Of a stretch of DNA of 44,668 bases, positions 26,291-37,100 are shown piece by piece. Under the pieces are notes generated by a model. The model ran no database searches. It was not told the origin of the DNA and saw only the letters and a list, made by a program, of their open reading frames with translations. A program made the translations under genes and the position numbers. How positions within the stretch are numbered: the first letter of the stretch is position 1; each line of letters opens with the position of its first letter. Origin of the DNA: Pelagibacteraceae bacterium AG-349-O05 (GTDB lineage: Bacteria > Pseudomonadota > Alphaproteobacteria > Pelagibacterales > Pelagibacteraceae); assembly GCA_003281005.1 (NCBI GenBank), contig QCDE01000010.1:1-44668 (forward strand). Reading direction: 5' to 3'.

Positions 26291-27709
26291 ATGGAAAATT
26301 TAAATTTAATATTACCTGAAATTTTTATTTCTTTATCAATTATGTTTTTACTTATTTTAGGTGTGTTTAAAAATGACAGTTCTAAAATTACTTTTAATTT
26401 ATCTTTGTTTGCAATTTTAATTACAACAATAATAACATTCAATGAAACTTTCTCTGTAACTAGAGAAACTTTGTTTAATGAAAGCGTTGTGATTGATAGT
26501 ATGTCCTCGCTAATGAAAATTATAACTTTAATTGGAGGTTTTTTAGTTTTAGTTATTTCGTCAACTTATTTAAAAACATTTAAAATATATAATATAGAAT
26601 ACCCAGTTCTTATTTTGAGTTCAATTCTTGGAATGATGGTAATGATCAGTTCAAATGATTTAATTGTTTTTTATATGGGCTTAGAATTACAGTCATTAGC
26701 TTTATATGTTTTAGCAACATATAACAGAGATCAATTAAAATCATCAGAAGCTGGTTTGAAATATTTTGTTTTAAGTGCATTATCATCAGGATTATTATTA
26801 TATGGATGTTCTTTAGTTTATGGTTTTTCAGGTTCTACCAATTTTGATATAATATCAAATCAACTAAATTCTAATGAATATGTTTTAACTTTTGGGATTG
26901 TCTTCATATTAGTTGGTTTAGCATTTAAAATTTCTGCAGTTCCATTCCACATGTGGGCACCTGATGTTTATGAAGGATCTCCAACAACTGTAACTTTGTT
27001 TTTTACAATAGTACCAAAGGTAGCTGCTTTGACTGTATTTATTAGATTTTTATATGTTCCCTTTTTAAATTTAATTGATCAATGGCAAATGATAATAGTT
27101 TTCTTATCTATAGCTTCTATGGTTTTTGGAGCAGTTGCTGCTATAGGGCAAACTAATATAAAAAGACTAATTGCTTATAGTTCTATAGGACATATTGGTT
27201 ACACTTTAGCTGGTTTAGCCACAGCATCAAACGATGGAATTCAAAGTTCGATAATTTATATTTCTATTTATGTTGTTATGAATTTAGCTCTTTTTTCATG
27301 TCTATTAATGTTAAGAAGAAAAGATCAATATTATGAAGATATTGATGATCTATCAGGATTATCAAAAAATCATCCATTGTTGTCTTTGTGTTTGTTGTTA
27401 ATATTATTTTCTTTAGCAGGCATACCACCCTTGGCAGGTTTCTTCGCAAAATTTTATGTTTTTAAAGCAGTATTGGAACAATCAATGTATTTCTTAGCTA
27501 TAGTAGGGTTGTTATCAACTGTGGTTGCAGCTTTTTATTATCTAAGAATTATAAAAATTATGTACTTTGATAAGGAAAAAGATAAATATGATACAGATCA
27601 TAGCTTATGGCTAAAATTTTCACTGACAGTTTCAACTATATTAATTCTTTTATACTTCATATTCCCAAGTCAGTTAATAGAAGTCGTTTCAAGAATTAAT
27701 ATTATTTAA
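26291..27709 (+). CDS. nuoN: NADH-quinone oxidoreductase subunit N
   Basis: Third antiporter-like subunit, 472 residues, about 14 helices. Family markers are FYMGLELQSLALYVLATYNR (pumping Glu), SSEAGLKYFVLSALSSGLLLYG, KISAVPFHMWAPDVYEGSPT with the conserved Lys, and KRLIAYSSIGHIGY. It closes the nuo cluster, and its stop shares one base with the start of the biotin ligase gene, so the cluster runs on without a break. Confidence 0.97.
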   Translation: MENLNLILPEIFISLSIMFLLILGVFKNDSSKITFNLSLFAILITTIITFNETFSVTRETLFNESVVIDSMSSLMKIITLIGGFLVLVISSTYLKTFKIYNIEYPVLILSSILGMMVMISSNDLIVFYMGLELQSLALYVLATYNRDQLKSSEAGLKYFVLSALSSGLLLYGCSLVYGFSGSTNFDIISNQLNSNEYVLTFGIVFILVGLAFKISAVPFHMWAPDVYEGSPTTVTLFFTIVPKVAALTVFIRFLYVPFLNLIDQWQMIIVFLSIASMVFGAVAAIGQTNIKRLIAYSSIGHIGYTLAGLATASNDGIQSSIIYISIYVVMNLALFSCLLMLRRKDQYYEDIDDLSGLSKNHPLLSLCLLLILFSLAGIPPLAGFFAKFYVFKAVLEQSMYFLAIVGLLSTVVAAFYYLRIIKIMYFDKEKDKYDTDHSLWLKFSLTVSTILILLYFIFPSQLIEVVSRINII

Positions 27710-28245
27710 TGAAATTAAAAAAATTTAAATTTAAAAAAGTTAAAAGCACAAATAATACTGCAATAAGAATTATCAAAGAAACTAAATACAACTTAGGTAT
27801 GGTTGTTGCTGAAACACAAGCAAATGGTAAAGGACAGTATGGAAGAAAATGGATATCATCAAAAGGAAATTTATTTATCACTTTTTTCAATGAACTAAAT
27901 AAAACGAAACTATCGATTAACGCTATAACAAAAATCAATTGTCTTTTAGTCAAAAAATTACTCTCGTCCTTTACAAGTAAAAAAATTTTATTTAAAAAAC
28001 CAAATGACTTATTAATTGATAAAAAAAAAATTAGTGGCATTTTACAAGAAGTCATATTTTTAAGAGAAAAAAAATTTTTAATTACTGGTATAGGCATAAA
28101 TATTAAAAAAAATCCAATTATAAGGAGTTATCCTGCCACAAACTTGCAAGAGGTAACTAAAAAAAGTATTAGTAAATTAATTGTAGAAAATAAACTAAAA
28201 CAACTTTTTGAAAAAAATTTATCTAAACTGTATAAAATTAAATAA
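27709..28245 (+). CDS. birA: Biotin--[acetyl-CoA carboxylase] ligase, minimal form
   Basis: Attaches biotin to the acetyl-CoA carboxylase carrier protein by way of biotinyl-AMP. The adenylate loop NGKGQYGRKW is at 39-48 (family GRGRRGRxW), followed by SSKGNLFITF, then KPNDLLIDKKKISGIL with the catalytic lysine near 107, and GIGINIKKNP. The protein has only 178 residues. It lacks the N-terminal DNA-binding domain (so no repressor role) and also the small C-terminal beta-barrel domain usually present after the catalytic core. Overlaps nuoN and coaX by one base each. The birA-coaX order after nuoN is common in alphaproteobacteria. Confidence 0.85.
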   Translation: MKLKKFKFKKVKSTNNTAIRIIKETKYNLGMVVAETQANGKGQYGRKWISSKGNLFITFFNELNKTKLSINAITKINCLLVKKLLSSFTSKKILFKKPNDLLIDKKKISGILQEVIFLREKKFLITGIGINIKKNPIIRSYPATNLQEVTKKSISKLIVENKLKQLFEKNLSKLYKIK

Positions 28246-28991
28246 TGTATATTCTAGGTGATATTGGAAACACGGAAACAAAGTTATGTATCGTTTCAAA
28301 AAATAATAAAATTTCAAAAAAAATTACTTTTTTATCAAAATCTGTAAACAATAATCAGCTTAATATTTTGTTTAAAAAAAATAAAATTCAATTAAATAAA
28401 ATTGAAAAAATATTATTTTGTAGTGTTGTTCCAAAAACATTTTCTATAATTAATAAATTTTTATCGAAAAAATTTAAATTAAAATGCTATGAGGTTAAAA
28501 AATTAAACTTAAAATCACTTATAAAAATTAAAGTAGATTATAAACAGGTGGGCTCAGATAGAATTACTAATGCTATAAGTTTAATGAACAATAAAAATAA
28601 TTTTATAATTTTAGATTTTGGTACAGCAACTACTTTCGATGTTCTAATTAAAAATACTTATTATGGAGGAATAATTGCCCCTGGCGTGAGATTGTCTCTT
28701 AATACCTTATCTGACAAAGCAACTTTGATTCCAAAAATAGATTTAAAAAAGATTAATAAGGTCATTGGTAACAATACAATCTCAGCCGTTAGATCAGGCT
28801 TTTTTTGGGGTTATGCGGGTTTAATTGACAATATTATTTATTTAATTAAGAAAGAGACCAGAAAATCATTTAAAGTAATTATTACTGGTGGATTTTCAAA
28901 TTTATTTAAAAACTCAATAAAAACAAAAGCAAGTCAAAACCAAGATATTACAATTAAAGGCTTAATAAAGATTTCAAAATTAATTAAATAA
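28245..28991 (+). CDS. coaX: Type III pantothenate kinase
   Basis: First step of coenzyme A synthesis, ATP-dependent phosphorylation of pantothenate; ASKHA fold. The phosphate-1 loop GDIGNTETK contains Asp6, the pantothenate-binding GSDR is at 103-106, the second phosphate motif DFGTATTFDV is at 124-133, and GGIIAPGVRLSLNTL follows. The length, 248 residues, is typical. The overlap with birA and the one-base gap to rnj place it in the same transcript. Confidence 0.92.
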   Translation: MYILGDIGNTETKLCIVSKNNKISKKITFLSKSVNNNQLNILFKKNKIQLNKIEKILFCSVVPKTFSIINKFLSKKFKLKCYEVKKLNLKSLIKIKVDYKQVGSDRITNAISLMNNKNNFIILDFGTATTFDVLIKNTYYGGIIAPGVRLSLNTLSDKATLIPKIDLKKINKVIGNNTISAVRSGFFWGYAGLIDNIIYLIKKETRKSFKVIITGGFSNLFKNSIKTKASQNQDITIKGLIKISKLIK

Positions 28992-28992
28992 T

Positions 28993-30651
28993 ATGAAAGA
29001 TGAACTATTATTTTGTCCCTTAGGCGGATCAGGCGAAATAGGTATGAATATGAATTTGTTCGGCTATGGAAAGCCTAGTGATCATAAATGGCTTATGGTC
29101 GACATAGGTGTAACATTTGCAGATGATACTATTCCAGGTGTTGATTTAATTTATCCAGATCCTGGATTTATAGTTGAAAGAAAAGATAATTTATTAGGAA
29201 TAGTTTTAACACATGCTCATGAGGATCACATAGGTGCTATTGCTCATCTATGGCCAAAATTAAAATGTAAAATTTTTGCAACTCCTTTCACAGCTGTATT
29301 AATTCGAGAAAAGTTTAGAGAAAAACAAATCGATATAACCAATGATTTACAGATTGTTGAGTTAAATGGAAAGGTTTCATTGGATCCATTTGAAATTGAA
29401 TACATTACTTTAACTCATTCTATATTAGAACCAAACGGACTTAGGATAAAAACTCCTGCAGGAGTTATTTTGCATACTGGAGATTGGAAGGTAGATCCAA
29501 ATCCTTTGATTGGAGACAATATAAACGAAAAAAGACTAAAGGAAATAGGTGAAGAAGGTGTGCTAGCAATGATTTGTGACTCAACAAATGTTTTTAGCGC
29601 TGGTAGGTCAGGTTCAGAATTAGATGTAAGAAAAAGTATGTTAAACGTTATGTCTCGATTAAAAAAAAGAATTATCATAACGTCTTTTGCTTCAAACGTA
29701 GCTAGAATGGAGACAGCTTTTTATTGTGCAGAACAAACTGGAAGACAAATTTCGTTAGTTGGGAGGTCAATGCATCGTATTTATAAAGCTGCACGTCAAT
29801 GTGGATATTTAAAAAATACAATTCAACCAATTGATCCAAGAGAAGCTAAAAATTTTTCAAGAGAAAAAATTGTATATTTATGTACTGGAAGTCAAGGTGA
29901 ACCAATGGGAGCAATGATGAGAATTTCTAGTTATGTGCATCCAGATGTTCTTATTGAAAAAGGCGATGCTGTAATTTTTTCTTCAAAAATTATACCTGGT
30001 AATGAAAAAAAACTTTATAAACTTCACAATCAACTTGTTAAGGATGGAATAGAAGTAATATCTGAAGAAACTGAATTTGTTCACGTTTCTGGACATCCAA
30101 ATAGAGAAGACCTTAAAGAAATGTATCAATGGGTAAAACCTAGATGTGTAATACCTGTACACGGCGAACATAGGCATATGATAGAACACATTAATTTTGC
30201 AAAAGAAATGCAAGTGCCACATCCAGTTCAAGTCGAAAATGGTGATATTGTCAAGTTATATCCAGGTGAAAAACCTGAAGTATATGACAAGGCCCCGAGC
30301 GGTAGACTTTATTTAGATGGTAACGTAAGTGTAGATCCAGACTCACAATCGATAAAAGACAGGAAAAACCTGAGCGCTAATGGATATCTTGAGGTAACAA
30401 TAATGATTACACCTAAAGGAAATATACATAATAATCCCGTACTTTCATTTCGTGGTTTACCTGTGGATGATCGAGATGATTTTGTTTATGGATTAGAAGA
30501 GGAAATAGAGAAAATCTCTAGAACTTTTAAAATTGGAAGCAAACAACAAGAGCATAATCTTATTGATGCATTAAAAATTGCTTGCAGAAAATTTTCTAAA
30601 GAAAGAACAGGAAAAAAACCTTTTACCAATATCAATTTAGTAAGAATTTAA
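28993..30651 (+). CDS. rnj: Ribonuclease J
   Basis: Metallo-beta-lactamase/beta-CASP nuclease with 5'-to-3' exonuclease and endonuclease activity in RNA maturation and decay. It begins PLGGSGEIGMNMNLF; the metal motif is His74, His76, Asp78 and His79 (HAHEDH). Other motifs are a THSILEP histidine, HTGDWKVD, the beta-CASP CTGSQGEP, and VSGHPNREDL and PVHGEHRHM near the end of the core. The 552 residues include the C-terminal domain. It overlaps the DUF1467 gene by one base (TAATG). In many alphaproteobacteria a methylmalonyl-CoA epimerase gene follows; none is present here. Confidence 0.94.
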   Translation: MKDELLFCPLGGSGEIGMNMNLFGYGKPSDHKWLMVDIGVTFADDTIPGVDLIYPDPGFIVERKDNLLGIVLTHAHEDHIGAIAHLWPKLKCKIFATPFTAVLIREKFREKQIDITNDLQIVELNGKVSLDPFEIEYITLTHSILEPNGLRIKTPAGVILHTGDWKVDPNPLIGDNINEKRLKEIGEEGVLAMICDSTNVFSAGRSGSELDVRKSMLNVMSRLKKRIIITSFASNVARMETAFYCAEQTGRQISLVGRSMHRIYKAARQCGYLKNTIQPIDPREAKNFSREKIVYLCTGSQGEPMGAMMRISSYVHPDVLIEKGDAVIFSSKIIPGNEKKLYKLHNQLVKDGIEVISEETEFVHVSGHPNREDLKEMYQWVKPRCVIPVHGEHRHMIEHINFAKEMQVPHPVQVENGDIVKLYPGEKPEVYDKAPSGRLYLDGNVSVDPDSQSIKDRKNLSANGYLEVTIMITPKGNIHNNPVLSFRGLPVDDRDDFVYGLEEEIEKISRTFKIGSKQQEHNLIDALKIACRKFSKERTGKKPFTNINLVRI

Positions 30652-30896
30652 TGAGTGCAACAGGCCTAGCTATTATCTACATAATTATATGGTGGATAGT
30701 TTTTTTTGCTATTTTACCTATTGATGTAAATAGAACAAAGACTGTAAAAATTGATGGTGAGGATCCTGGATCACCTGAAAATCCTAAAATGCTGAAAAAA
30801 TTCCTTTATTGCACTGGAATTACTACTGTCATTTTCATTATAATTTACTTATTAATTAAATTTGAATATTTAAATTTAAGAAATATGATTAATTAA
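30651..30896 (+). CDS. DUF1467-family membrane protein
   Basis: Small inner-membrane protein of 81 residues with two helices (about 5-24 and 50-67) around a conserved polar stretch, IDVNRTKTVKIDGEDPGSP, which is the DUF1467 hallmark between rnj and proS in alphaproteobacteria. Its function is unknown. Overlaps rnj by one base and is one base before proS. Confidence 0.88.
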   Translation: MSATGLAIIYIIIWWIVFFAILPIDVNRTKTVKIDGEDPGSPENPKMLKKFLYCTGITTVIFIIIYLLIKFEYLNLRNMIN

Positions 30897-30897
30897 G

Positions 30898-32232
30898 ATG
30901 CTTTTATCAAATTCATTTATACCAATATTAAAAAATAATCCTTCAGAAGCAAAAATTAAATCTCATCAATTAATGCTTAGAGTAGGCATGATTAAGCAAG
31001 CCTCTGCAGGAATTTATTCATGGCTCCCTTTAGGTTTTAAGGTAATGAAAAAAATAGAAGACATTGTCAGACAAGAACAAAACAATATTGGAGCTCAAGA
31101 AATATTAATGCCAACAATTCAATCCAGTGAAATTTGGAAAGAAAGTGGTCGTTATGACGATTATGGTGAAGAGATGTTAAGAATAACTGACCGTCAAAAT
31201 AGAGAAATGTTATATGGACCAACCAATGAAGAACAAGTTACTGAAATTTTTAGATCATCAATAAAATCTTATAAATCACTACCACAACTTATGTATCATA
31301 TTCAATGGAAGTTCAGAGATGAAATTAGACCTAGATTTGGAATTATGCGTGGTAGAGAGTTTTATATGAAAGATGCTTATTCATTTGATGTATCTGATGA
31401 AGAAGCTTTTTATTCTTATAATAAATTCTTTCTTTCATATTTAAGAACATTTAAAAGATTATCTTTGACAGCAATACCCATGGCTGCTGATACAGGACCT
31501 ATAGGTGGAAATTTATCCCATGAATTTATTATTCTTGCCGATACTGGAGAAAGTAAAATTTTCACAGATAAAAGAATATTCGATCTTGATAGTGATGATA
31601 CTGAACTAGAAAAAGCATCATTAGAGAGTATGAGAAAAAAATATGAACAGTTTTACGCCGTGACTGATGAAAAGTTTAATAAAGAAGAATTTGAAAAAAT
31701 TGTTTCTAAAGAAAATCAATTGATTACAAAAGGTATCGAAGTAGGCCATATATTTTATTTTGGTGACAAGTATTCAAAACCAATGGGTGCATCAGTTGAT
31801 TTACCAGGGGGGAAGAAAGATTTTGTTAAAATGGGATCTTATGGAATTGGTGTGTCAAGGTTAGTAGGGGCTATAATTGAGGCAAAATATGATGACAAAA
31901 ATGAAATCATGAAATGGCCATTGTCTGTTGCTCCTTATGAAATTGCTATAATACCTATGATAAATAAAAATGAAACATCAGCTTTAGATAAAGCAAATAA
32001 TATTAATAAAGAATTACTCAAAAATAATATTGATGCAATCATTGATGATACAGATGAAAATTTTTCATCTAAAATTAAAAAAATGAATTTAATTGGAGCC
32101 CCGTATCAAATTATTATTGGTAAGAAAAGTGAGGATGATTTATTAGAGTTTAAGAAAACTGGTGAAGAAACTCAAAATTTACCACTAGGTAAAATTATAG
32201 AAATTATAACTAAACAAAAAAATTCAATTTGA
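30898..32232 (+). CDS. proS: Prolyl-tRNA synthetase, alphaproteobacterial short type
   Basis: Class II synthetase charging tRNA-Pro. It has 444 residues and no insertion (INS) editing domain between motifs 2 and 3, as in the short bacterial ProRS of alphaproteobacteria. Seen: the N-terminal SHQLMLRVGMIKQASAGIYSWLPLG, GPTNEEQVTEIFR, motif 2 QIQWKFRDEIRPRFGIMRGREFYMKDAYSFD-type block, motif 3 GSYGIGVSRLVGAIIE, and an anticodon-binding C-terminal domain. Its stop overlaps the TTG start of lolC (TTGA). Confidence 0.95.
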   Translation: MLLSNSFIPILKNNPSEAKIKSHQLMLRVGMIKQASAGIYSWLPLGFKVMKKIEDIVRQEQNNIGAQEILMPTIQSSEIWKESGRYDDYGEEMLRITDRQNREMLYGPTNEEQVTEIFRSSIKSYKSLPQLMYHIQWKFRDEIRPRFGIMRGREFYMKDAYSFDVSDEEAFYSYNKFFLSYLRTFKRLSLTAIPMAADTGPIGGNLSHEFIILADTGESKIFTDKRIFDLDSDDTELEKASLESMRKKYEQFYAVTDEKFNKEEFEKIVSKENQLITKGIEVGHIFYFGDKYSKPMGASVDLPGGKKDFVKMGSYGIGVSRLVGAIIEAKYDDKNEIMKWPLSVAPYEIAIIPMINKNETSALDKANNINKELLKNNIDAIIDDTDENFSSKIKKMNLIGAPYQIIIGKKSEDDLLEFKKTGEETQNLPLGKIIEIITKQKNSI

Positions 32233-33440
32233 TTTCTACTTTAGAAAAAGAAATTACTTTTAGATTTTTAAAAGCCAGAAAAAAAGATGGCTTTTTGAAT
32301 GTTATATCAATTTTTTCTTTTATTGGTATAAGCCTCGGTGTTGCGGTTCTTATCATCGTAATGTCTGTCATGAATGGATTTAGAACTGAATTAATTGACA
32401 AAATAGTTGGCTTTAATGCTCATGCAGTTGTCAAACCATATAATAAACCGTTAGCTTCCTTGTTGGATAAAGATTTTGCTAAAAGCGTTTTATCAAACGA
32501 CGGAGAAGCAGTTATTTTTCACAAGAATGGCACCAAAGGAGTTTTGCTAAAAGGTTATTTGGAAAAAGATTTTAAAGATCTGGAAATTTCAAATAATGAT
32601 AGTTTTTTTGGTTCTAAAAATTTAAATGAAAATACAATTTCTATTGGTCGAGATTTAAGTAATATCTTAGGATTAGACATTGGAGATGAGGTTTCAATTA
32701 CATCACCTTCAGGAGTTCAAACGATAGTTGGGTCTTTACCAAAGCAAAAATTATTTCTTATAACTTCAATATTTGAAAGTGGATTATCAGAATTTGATGA
32801 AAATATTGCTTATATAAATTTAAACACTTTAGAAGATTTTTTTGATAAAAATAGAGATGACAGATTTACCGAGTATTATTTTAAAGATCCAAAAACTATA
32901 GAAAATCATAAAGAAAAACTGATAAAACTATACCCTGATGCATTTGTATATACATGGGCTGATATGAATAGTTCATTATTTTCAGCACTTAAAGTTGAGA
33001 GAAATGTGATGTTCATTATTTTATCTTTAATTATTATTGTAGCTGCTTTTAATATAATTTCTGGTTTAACAATTTTAGTTAAAAATAAAACTCGAGATAT
33101 TGCAATTTTAAAATCTATTGGAGTTTTGAATAAATCTATAATTAAAATTTTTTTTCTTGTTGGTGTTTCAATTGGAACTTCAGCAACAATTTTTGGAATA
33201 TTTTTAGGTGTAACATTTTCTATTTATGTAGAAAATATTAGACAATTTCTAAGTTCTACTTTTAATATTAGTTTATTTCCAGAGGAAATATATTTTTTAA
33301 GCAAGATGCCCTCAGAAATAAATATTAATTCTATAGTAATTATAACAATCTGTTCAATATTAATAACAATAGTGGTTTCTATTTTTCCAGCACTTAAAGC
33401 GGCAAATATGGATCCTATAAAATCACTGAAGTATGAATAA
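32229..33440 (+). CDS. lolC: LolC/LolE-type lipoprotein-releasing permease, TTG start
   Basis: Membrane component of the ABC transporter that extracts lipoproteins from the inner membrane and passes them to LolA. The 403-residue protein has helix 1 (near 24-45, FSFIGISLGVAVLIIVMSVMNGFR), a large periplasmic domain (about 46-255), and three C-terminal FtsX-type helices with KNKTRDIAILKSIG. The start is TTG at 32229 inside the proS stop. No in-frame ATG occurs before the first helix, and the resulting STLEKEITFRFLKARKKDGF start matches the family N-terminus. A single LolC/E-like protein probably forms a homodimer. Confidence 0.93.
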   Translation: MISTLEKEITFRFLKARKKDGFLNVISIFSFIGISLGVAVLIIVMSVMNGFRTELIDKIVGFNAHAVVKPYNKPLASLLDKDFAKSVLSNDGEAVIFHKNGTKGVLLKGYLEKDFKDLEISNNDSFFGSKNLNENTISIGRDLSNILGLDIGDEVSITSPSGVQTIVGSLPKQKLFLITSIFESGLSEFDENIAYINLNTLEDFFDKNRDDRFTEYYFKDPKTIENHKEKLIKLYPDAFVYTWADMNSSLFSALKVERNVMFIILSLIIIVAAFNIISGLTILVKNKTRDIAILKSIGVLNKSIIKIFFLVGVSIGTSATIFGIFLGVTFSIYVENIRQFLSSTFNISLFPEEIYFLSKMPSEININSIVIITICSILITIVVSIFPALKAANMDPIKSLKYE

Positions 33441-34110
33441 TTTTTTAGAATTAATTAATATACGAAAAAGTTTTACCACAGAAAAAAAAATTAATGTATT
33501 AAAAGGTCTCTCTAGAAAATTTAAGTTAGGTAAAACTTATGCAATTATGGGACCCTCTGGTTCTGGAAAATCAACTTTACTTAATTTAATTTCATTAATT
33601 GATAAACCAACATCTGGTACAATTAAGTTTGATAATCTTGAGATTAATTTCAATCAAAATGAAAAAAATGATTTAATTAGAGCTAAAAAACTAGGCATCG
33701 TTTACCAAGAAAATAATCTTCTTACCGATTTTACAGCACTTGAAAATGTTTATTTTGCTTCTTTATCTCTAAATAATGACAAAAAATTATCATTATCTAA
33801 AGCTGAAAAATTATTAAAAAAAATTGGACTTTCAAACAGATTAAATCATTTTCCCTCACAACTTTCTGGGGGTGAAGTTCAAAGAGTTGCAATAGCTAGA
33901 GCGATTATTAATGATCCTCAAATAATTTTAGCTGATGAACCAACTGGCAGTTTAGACATGAATACGGCTAAAGATATTTTTAAACTTTTAATCAATCAAA
34001 AAAGATCAAACAGAATAATTATATTTGCAACCCATAATAGATTTTTTGCAAAAAAAGCAGATTATCTATTGGAGATGAGAGATGGTGGTATAAAATCATC
34101 TAATGTCTGA
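33433..34110 (+). CDS. lolD: Lipoprotein-releasing system ATP-binding protein
   Basis: ABC ATPase of 225 residues powering lipoprotein release with the preceding permease. Walker A is GPSGSGKST (40-48), the Q-loop is VYQENNLLTDF, the signature is LSGGEVQ (144-150), Walker B is ILADEPTGSLD (from 165), and the H-loop His is in FATHN. The MacB/LolD/FtsE subgroup is supported by its pairing with LolC. Eight-base overlaps with lolC and dnaE. Confidence 0.95.
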   Translation: MNNFLELINIRKSFTTEKKINVLKGLSRKFKLGKTYAIMGPSGSGKSTLLNLISLIDKPTSGTIKFDNLEINFNQNEKNDLIRAKKLGIVYQENNLLTDFTALENVYFASLSLNNDKKLSLSKAEKLLKKIGLSNRLNHFPSQLSGGEVQRVAIARAIINDPQIILADEPTGSLDMNTAKDIFKLLINQKRSNRIIIFATHNRFFAKKADYLLEMRDGGIKSSNV

Positions 34111-37100
34111 ATCTGTTTCACTAAATTTTAATCATTTAAAAATTCATACTCAATATTCAATTTGCGAAGGAGCTTCTAGAATTGACGATTTGCAAGAATA
34201 TTCCAAGAAAAATAAAATAAAATCCTTAGGTTTATGTGATACCTCAAATTTATGCGGTGCACTAGAATTTGCAGAAAAGATCTCAAAGTCTGGTACTCAA
34301 CCAATAATCGGAACTCAAATTAATTTTAAAGTCAGAGAAACAATAGGTTTACTTCCCTTGTTTGCTCTAAATGAGGTTGGATATAAAAATATAATAGAAC
34401 TTTCATCCTTATCGTATTTGGAAAACGATGAATTATCAGATCCGCATGTAGATTTTGAATTATTATTAAGTAATTCCAAAGGTGTTGCTGTATTTTCAGG
34501 AACTGTTTTTGGTTTATTTGGTAAATTATTTGATAAAGGAAAGTTTAGTGAAATTGATGAGCTTTATAATAAAATTAAAAATGCTTTTGGTGACAGATTT
34601 TACTTAGAGATTCAAAGACATAATGATCAAAATGAAATTGGATTTGAAAAATTTAATTTAAAAAAATCTTTAGATTTGGAGATACCTATTATTGCAACTA
34701 ATGAAGTGTTTTATTTAGATAAAGAAATGCATGAAGCCCATGATGCTTTAATTTGTATTGGTAACAAAACATATGTAAATGAAAAAAATAGATTAAGATA
34801 TACTAACCAACATTATTTAAAAACTAACTCAGAGATGTCTGAATTGTTTGCTGACTTACCTGAAGCTTTAGAAAATAATTATAATTTTCCATTAAGATGT
34901 AGCTATAGACCATTATTTTCTAACCCAATATTGCCTAATATTAGCAGTGATAAAGATGGAAATGCAGATGAAATTTTAAAAAAAGATTCCATAGAGGGAT
35001 TAAAACTCAAATTCAATAAAATCTTTAATTTAATTGATGAAGATTTAGAAAACAACAATTCTTATAGAGAATATAGGAATAGGCTTAATCATGAACTTTC
35101 TATTATTGTAGAGATGAAATATTCTAGTTATTTTCTTATAGTTGCTGACTATATTAAATGGGCTAAAAATAATGATATCCCTGTAGGTCCTGGAAGAGGC
35201 TCAGGTGCCGGTTCATTAGTAGCTTGGTGTTTATCAATTACAGATGTTGATCCAATAAAATTTAATCTTATTTTTGAAAGGTTTTTAAATCCAGATAGAA
35301 TTTCAATGCCAGACTTTGATATAGATTTTTGCGAGGATAAAAGAGATCAAGTTTTTGATTATCTAACTACAAAATATAAAGACAGTGTAGCTCACATTAT
35401 AACATTTGGTAAATTAAAAGCACGAATGGTAATCAGGGACGTTGGAAGAGTTTTGGGACTAGCATATGGATTTGTAGATAGCATATCTAAGATGATACCA
35501 TTTGATCCATCAAGACCGCAAAATTTAACTCAGTGCATTGCTGGAGAACCAAGATTACAAAAACTTATTAATGATGATCCAAGGGTAAAGAAGCTTACTG
35601 ATCTATCTTTAAAATTAGAAGGTCTTAACAGAAATGTTGCTACTCATGCAGCCGGAGTAGTAATAGCAGATAAAAAACTTACTGAAATTGTTCCTTTGTA
35701 TAAAGATATTTCTGCAGATCTATTGTTACCATCTACACAATTTGACATGTACTCTGCGGAAAATGCAGGTTTAGTAAAATTTGATTTTTTGGGCTTGAAA
35801 ACACTTACAGTAATTCATAATACACAAAAACTTGTAAGAAAAAAAATTAAAGATTTTGATATAGAAAAAATAAGTTACGAAGATCAAAAAGTTTTTGATC
35901 TAATGTCAACAGGTAGAACAGTTGGCTTATTCCAAATTGAAAGCGCAGGTATGAGAGAAGCCTTAATTCAAATGAAGCCAAATCATATTGAAGATATTAT
36001 TGCATTGGTTGCCCTCTATAGACCAGGACCAATGAGCAATATTCCAACATATAATGATTGCAAACATGGAAAGCAAAAACCAGATTATTTACACCCACTT
36101 CTAGAAGATATTTTAAAACCAACTTATGGAGTAATTATTTATCAAGAACAGGTAATGCAGATTGCACAAAAATTGTCAGGATTTACTGCAGGACAAGCTG
36201 ATCTTTTGAGAAGAGCAATGGGTAAAAAGAAAAGAGCAGAACTTGAAAAACAGAAACAAGGGTTCATTGCAGGAGCTGTTAAAAATGGAATAGCAAAAGA
36301 TGTTGCTGCTGGAATTTTTTTAAAAATAGAACCATTTGCAGAATACGGCTTTAACAAAAGCCACGCTGCTGCGTATGCAATTATTTCTTACCAAACAGCA
36401 TTTTTGAAAACATATTATCCAAAAGAGTTCATTGCAGCATCAATGACTATGGATATATCTAATCAAAATAAGTTAAGTGAATTTTACGAAGAATTAAAAA
36501 GATTAAATGTAGAAGTTGTTCGTCCAGATATTAATGAGTGTTTTGCTGATTTTAGAACAATTGATAATAAATTTTACTATGCTTTGGGAGGAATTAAAGC
36601 TGTAGGTTATGAAGCAATATCAAATATAGTTGAGGAAAGAATTTTAAATGGAAAATTTGAGTCAATTCACGATTTTATAAACAGAGTAAATCCAAAAGAT
36701 ATAAACAAACTCCAATTAGAAGGTTTAGTTAAAGCAGGTGCATTTGATAAATTAAACTCAAACAGACAAGCTTTGTATAACTCTATTCCAGCAATTATAG
36801 CCAAAATTAAAAATATATTTGATAATAAAACTGTTAATCAGATTGATTTATTCTCAGAAGATGAAAGTTTTCAAGATGATATTTTAATTAAAACCGAAGA
36901 TTGGGGTTTTGAAGAAAGATTATCAAAAGAATTTGAGGCAGTAGGTTTCTTTATTTCAGACCACCCATTAAATCAATTTAGAGAAATTTTTAATGATTAT
37001 AAAATAATAGATTATTCAAATTTTATTTCAAAAGAAGATTTAAAAGATTCTAATATAGCTGCAACACTTCTGAAGTTTCAAGAAAGAAAAACTGCAAAAG

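Noticed and set aside
27702-28097. 131-codon minus-strand ORF opposite birA
   Set aside because: Shadow of birA, which has all catalytic motifs on the + strand; the antisense product has no recognisable features.
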